DNA from: Brachionus rotundiformis
Taxonomy: Eukaryota; Rotifera; Eurotatoria; Ploima; Brachionidae
Reading direction: 5' to 3'
Assembly (NCBI GenBank): GCA_016802295.1
Contig: JAESIW010000180.1
Coordinates: 3,827,975-3,891,974 of the forward strand
DNA: 64,000 bases
Positions 59,163 to 64,000 of this stretch are shown here, one piece after another (position 1 is the first letter of the stretch; each line of letters opens with the position of its first letter). The notes under the pieces were generated by a model. The model was not told the DNA's origin. It made no database searches and worked only from the letters and a program-made list of their open reading frames with translations. The translations under genes were made by a program, and so were the position numbers.

Positions 59163-62100
59163 ATGGTAAATTTAACCCATTGGTACAAAGAAGACTATTT
59201 TCCCTATTTGAGTCAAAATTTTAAAAATGCTGTCCTTGCACTGGAATATTTGGGTAAACTAATTTAATAACCTATCTAGTAAAGTAAAACAAGCATTTTT
59301 TAGTGGATGATTTACACATTAATAAAGACAAAACATTGGAAAAGTTTCTAAATCATGTAAATAAAGACAATCTAATTGTCGGACTGGTAAAACTTATGGC
59401 ATCAGATAATTTAAGAGTGAGCGGAAATTCGGCATTTGTCTTTGGAACTATTGCTGAAACCAACGAGGGTATTGAAATTATTTTGAATTTTCTCCAAAAT
59501 CAATCTCATCCTGAGTCACAAAAATTGTTGAATTATCTGATAAAACTCCTCAAAAGTAATGATTATGAATGTATGATGAACGCTGCGGGTACCATTGGAA
59601 CAATTGTAAGTGTCCAGCTAATCTAGTTACATAATTTTAAAGTCCTGATTTTCAGTCAGAAAACAATTTGGGTCGCATTTGGCTCATATCTCAACCACTA
59701 CTCGAGCAAATAATTCAAATAAGTGTAGAACTACTTGAAAATGGAAACATGTGGGTGAGCAGCAATGCTGCGTTAGTAATAGCTAGGTAATAAAGTTATA
59801 AAATTAGATTTTCTTGAGATAAAAATATAAATAATCTATTAAAGAATAGCAATTGAAGAAGATGGTTGTAAAAGAATATTAAATCATGAATTATCAAGTA
59901 AGATTTTGATAAGAATGATTCAATCTTTGGGATGTGGCAACATTGGTCGTGGAATGAACTGTGCTTTTGCAATAGGTAATTTGTTTAACATTTAACTTTT
60001 TAAAGTTTTTGTAAGTAGATTTTTTTTAAGGTAGATTATGTGATACTGAAACAGGCAGACTTGCTTTTATGGCACTTGATCAAATAAACAACTTAATCGA
60101 AACATTGTTCGAAATGATCGAGATTAACTCTGATAATGGTTGTACAAAAAATTCCTGCTACGCTTTGAGTTGTTTAGCTGCCAACCAACAAGCTCATCAA
60201 CTAATACTTAATAATAGAGAATTTAATAACTTGGTCAATACTTTATGCAAGTTATTAAGTAGTGTTACCGATCCTGAATCACAATGGTTTATTGCGATGT
60301 ACTTTTATTTTTATATCTTATATTTATTTTGTTATCGATTTGTGTATTACAAAGGTTGCTAAGAGTTTTTTCAAATTATCCTTCTGGTTATCTCAAGATG
60401 AAAAGCATTGGTACCTTGTGGAAAACAATAAATGAAATTTCTAGGCAAAATGATTTAAACAATGACGTAAGAGAAGAAATAAACATCATTTTAGATACAT
60501 TGAAACCGATTGAGAAGCCAGAAATGCTAAGTGTAACAGGTAATAATTAATCTACTTTATTTAAGATTTTATTTGGATGTTTATAAATTTAGTTTTTTTA
60601 AAATTGAATATAATTTTTGAAAAAAGAGAAAAATTTGATTTGGTTTTGAAATTCAAATTCTATTTCATGCCTAAATTGAGTTCAATTGGTTCTTTTTCAT
60701 GAGATTTTGGTTGATCTTTTCAATTTTTATCAAAACATTTAACAAACATTTTCAATTTTATCTTTTAAAATAATTTATCTTGGGACACAAGCTAAAAACT
60801 CTTAAGTTTAGATAAAAATGTACCTTTAAAAAAGTAATATCGAAATAATAAGTGGTATCATTATTATCATAAGTTATTTTTTCATTTTAAGTATTTCATT
60901 TAATGACAATATAAGCATTTTATATAACTAAAATCAAATTTTAAATCAAAAATTGATAAAAATTAATATTAAAAAAAGCTAAAAACAATTTCTTATAAAT
61001 AATATTAATTGCAGAGGCTTGTTTTAATACTTAAATGCCTATAAGATATGTACAATAACCAAGTAATGATATAAAGTCACGTGAAAAGATATAAAATCAT
61101 GCTTTGTATAATTTTTTTATACATTACTTTTGTTCTTGTATAATAAAAATTTCTTAGTTTTTCAGCACTCTACAATCTCTGAAATAAATTAAATATTCTA
61201 AAAAACAGCAGAAAACCAAATTTTTGTTTTCAGATCCGTACATAGCATCATCCAAATAATTAAAATTAAAAAAATATTATTAAATTAAATTTTGCTAAAA
61301 ATTAATTGAAATTTTAAACGAATTAATTTTTTGCTTGTTCACTGTTAGAAGGAAGTTAAATTTAAATTTATATATAATTAATATTTATTATTTAATTAAT
61401 AATTCAAATTTTGATAGTTTTGGGTCCAAATAGTGCAAAGTGTGAATGGAAGCCATTGAATTGTAAAGCTCAAGTTACAATTAAATACAATTTGTTTAAA
61501 AGTAAAATAATTGTCTAATTAAAATCTTAATTTTAAAATTGAATTAAAATTTTAAGATGAAGAAAAAGTTTATTCTGGCACTGAATTGGTTTATGAAATA
61601 AATAACTTGGAACCAAGCACTGAATACTCTTTTGCTGTACAAGCTTTAATCGTAGAAAATAATGAAAAAAGTGAAAAAAGCAACCATATATATATCCAAA
61701 CAGAAGAAGCTATGCCATCGCAGCCAGAAAATTTACGAGCTACCGGTGCCACTATGAGTTTAATTCGAATTGTTTGGGAACCTCCAGTGAAACCAAATGG
61801 GACTATCAAATCATACTTTGTTTACAATGGTGATACTCTTGTTGAGCAAACTTCTGATTTGAGTTCGACTATTACTGGTCTTCAACCTGAAAGCTCCTAT
61901 GAAATTTCAGTTTGCGCAAGTAATAATAGAGGCAAGGGTGACAAAGCTTATTTAAAAGCAAGCACGTGTGGTTTGGGTGACGTGGTTCCTGATAAGCCTT
62001 CGTTTGGTATGATCGGAAAGAGAGAAATTTTGGTAAGATGGCAACCACCACCTGTCATTAGTGGCAAGCTAACTCGTTACGATCTAAACATGAGCTCAAA

Positions 62101-63342
62101 GTACGAAAAAAAATGTGTCTATTCCGGCATTACGACCGAATATCATGTTACCATGTTGAGACCAGATAATGAGTATAAATTCGAAGTAGTGGCGATCACA
62201 ACTGAAGGAAAATTCAAGAGCAAAATAGCCAAAGTTCGAACCCAAAAAGATGAATGTATTTTAATTCATGTTAAAAAATTATATTTCTAATCAATAAAAA
62301 TTTTTAAGATGACCCGGAGAGGCAACCACTTTACCCTGGACCTATTCAAAATTCAAACGCTCAAAGTCAGCAAAATCAGCCCATTATCAAGGAAAAGATT
62401 GAGTCGAGCCCAGAACGCAGGAAAAATTCATTTAATGAAAACAGTCGAATTGGTTTTGTTAGGTCAAAAACAAAGCACAAAATTGTATTTAAATTTATTT
62501 CCACAGATCTAAATTAATTTTTTTTTCCTATTTTTTAAGACTAAGGAAGTATTGCCTGCAATTTTATGCGAAGAGGTCGATTTCAACCAAGTTAAAAAAT
62601 TGAATTCAAGTTCTTACAACAGAAGCAGTGATCCTTTGCTGGTTGATTCATCTATTTTCGTTACTCAATCAAGCAACGCCACTAGCAACTTTAATTCAAG
62701 TATTACCAATTCAAAACAATTTTTCCCACCTTTAAAACATTCTAAACCGAGTCAAAATTTTAAAAATGAATTGTTTTCAGACGATTCTTCGATTCAAATG
62801 GATCGACCCAAGTTTCAGCGAGGAAAAACAGAATTGAAAAGAAACGTCAAGCAAAATGATGCTAGATCAACACCCATCTCCCCATTTACCAGATCGAGAA
62901 CTTCCATTAAAATGAGTCCAAAGTATTTGACCATTAATTTAAACACTAAATTTTATCTTATAATAAATATTAAATAAGCTTGAGAAAATCTGAATCTCCA
63001 ACTAATAGTCAGAATTTTGTCCAGCCAACTGTATTTTCGTTCAGCATAAAGGATATTTCACAAAAAATACCTGTTCTTCCATTGGTAACAGCACAAAATA
63101 TTCAACAAAGCTCTCTCTCAACTGATAGCCGCAATTCTCATAGTTTGTTCAATCAGTCTTCTTTTACTCATAACAAGCAAAAACCAATTTCGGAAAGTAG
63201 ATCCTCGAATAAATCGGAAAAAAAAATTGATGGAGATTTCCAACTTCAATACAAGTATTTACTAAATCGAATTAACAAGTCCAAAAATTTGGATGATAAC
63301 ATAGGAAATTTTATGAGATCTAATACTTATGTAAATAGGTAA
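59163..63342 (+). CDS. Armadillo-like repeat plus fibronectin type III protein
   Basis: Eleven exons: 59163-59253, 59304-59605, 59656-59786, 59845-59975, 60031-60298, 60355-60539, 61418-61501, 61557-62255, 62309-62484, 62540-62922 and 62979-63342, giving 937 residues. Residues 1-369 are helical repeats of armadillo type (for example LVKLMASDNLRVSGNSAFVF and NAAGTIGTI). Residues about 370-635 hold three fibronectin type III domains (WKPLN, WEPPVKPNG and WQPP strands, with LQPESSYE-like ends). The rest is Ser/Asn-rich and low complexity. No signal peptide or membrane span is evident, so it is probably cytosolic. Function unknown. The stop at 63340-63342 overlaps a possible splice donor (AG|GTAAAA), so the gene may continue beyond. 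An alternative short form could end at the TAA at 60548, just past exon 6. Confidence 0.85.
60540..61417 (+). other. 878-nt intron of the ARM-FN3 gene
   Basis: GTAATA donor and TGATAG acceptor; the phase matches on both sides and joins the ARM part to the first FN3 domain. If this intron were not removed the protein would stop five residues later, so the fusion rests on this one join. Confidence 0.7.
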
Positions 63343-64000
63343 AATATTAACTTGTTTTTTCAGAATTTTTTTACCAAAATAAATAAATTTTGTAATTTTT
63401 TTTTATATTTTTCAATTGTTTGCTTATTTAACTTACTTAAATAATAAATAAACAAGACCAAAAATTAAGTTAGATTGTTTTATGGTAACAAATAATATTA
63501 ATATTAATATTGAGCGCCTTACAGACAATGTAAAAATGCAAAAATCACATTCAAAATTAGTTAAGACAACAATATACTAAAAAGTAATTTTCTAAATTTA
63601 ATACACTTTTGAACATTTCAAATGATCAATTCTGTTTTGTTCTGTCAATTTTAACATGGGATTTATCTAGGCTAATGCATGCACCTAAACCTGAAATTCA
63701 AGTTTTGATGCATGCATTACTGTGCAAGGGTATACGGTAATTAGTTTTAGTATTGGTAAATTAAATTATTCCATTTTACATTCTACAAATTTTTTATTAA
63801 ATTTTGGTTGCAATTTTCTTTATCAAATTTTCGAAAGGCAGTATTTAATTTAGAATTTTTTTATGGAATAAAAACTATTTTTATCATTTAGCAGGAGATA
63901 ATTTTGATTTTTTTGATTAATAAATATTTCAATTTTTTTATTAAAATCATTTAAAATATAAACTTAGTGGATTGATTTTTTATTTTGTGAAGTTTATTTA
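63343..64000. other. 3' flank of the ARM-FN3 gene
   Basis: AT-rich, with no clear exon. It contains an 11-bp inverted repeat (63673-63683 with 63709-63719) with nested ATGCAT palindromes. Confidence 0.5.

Noticed and set aside
1..64000. tRNA, rRNA, CRISPR arrays or intact transposons
   Set aside because: No cloverleaf, rRNA segment, regularly spaced repeats or transposase or reverse transcriptase motifs were recognised on either strand by eye. A tRNAscan or RepeatMasker run would be decisive.

Overview
The window looks like a compact, very AT-rich animal genome. Six host-type genes are cut by spliceosomal GT-AG introns, mostly about 45-150 nt long, and the products are animal housekeeping proteins: NUP107, PIG-C, CDC25 and a centromere-type histone H3. 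My best guess is a rotifer. The strong AT bias suggests a monogonont such as Brachionus more than a bdelloid, but I could not test this. Exon joins given below were worked out by hand from reading frame, splice dinucleotides and similarity to remembered family members. All joins keep frame.

Region A (about 0.8-36.4 kb) is a secondary-metabolite gene cluster on the + strand. It has a 7785-residue hybrid polyketide/nonribosomal peptide synthase in one uninterrupted exon, a 2377-residue polyketide synthase with two thioesterase domains, also intronless, and an ABCB-type full transporter that does have introns. The deduced assembly line is ANK-[KS-AT-DH-cMT-KR-ACP]-[KS-AT-T]-[Cy-A(Ser)-Ox-T]-[C-A(Gly)-T]-[KS-AT-DH-KR-ACP]-ANK, followed by ANK-[KS-AT-KR-ACP]-TE-ANK-TE-ANK. 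The Cy-A-Ox cassette and the adenylation codes point to an oxazole made from serine, followed by glycine. Ankyrin segments sit at every protein terminus and between the two TEs. The four AT regions are nearly identical at DNA level, which suggests recent copying or gene conversion.

Region B (about 37.3-43.6 kb) is a large, almost perfect inverted repeat. Its arms are about 2276 bp and its spacer is 1799 bp. Each arm holds a complete two-exon gene for a divergent, centromere-type histone H3, with an E2F-like site upstream. The spacer carries a diverged 99-bp direct repeat.

Region C (44.4-64 kb) is ordinary gene-dense host DNA: CDC25 phosphatase (+), PIG-C (+, seven exons), a 12-exon coiled-coil protein (-), an intronless diaminopimelate decarboxylase (-, a probable horizontal acquisition), NUP107 (-, eight exons), and an 11-exon protein joining armadillo-like repeats to fibronectin type III domains (+). 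I saw no tRNA or rRNA genes, CRISPR arrays or complete transposons.
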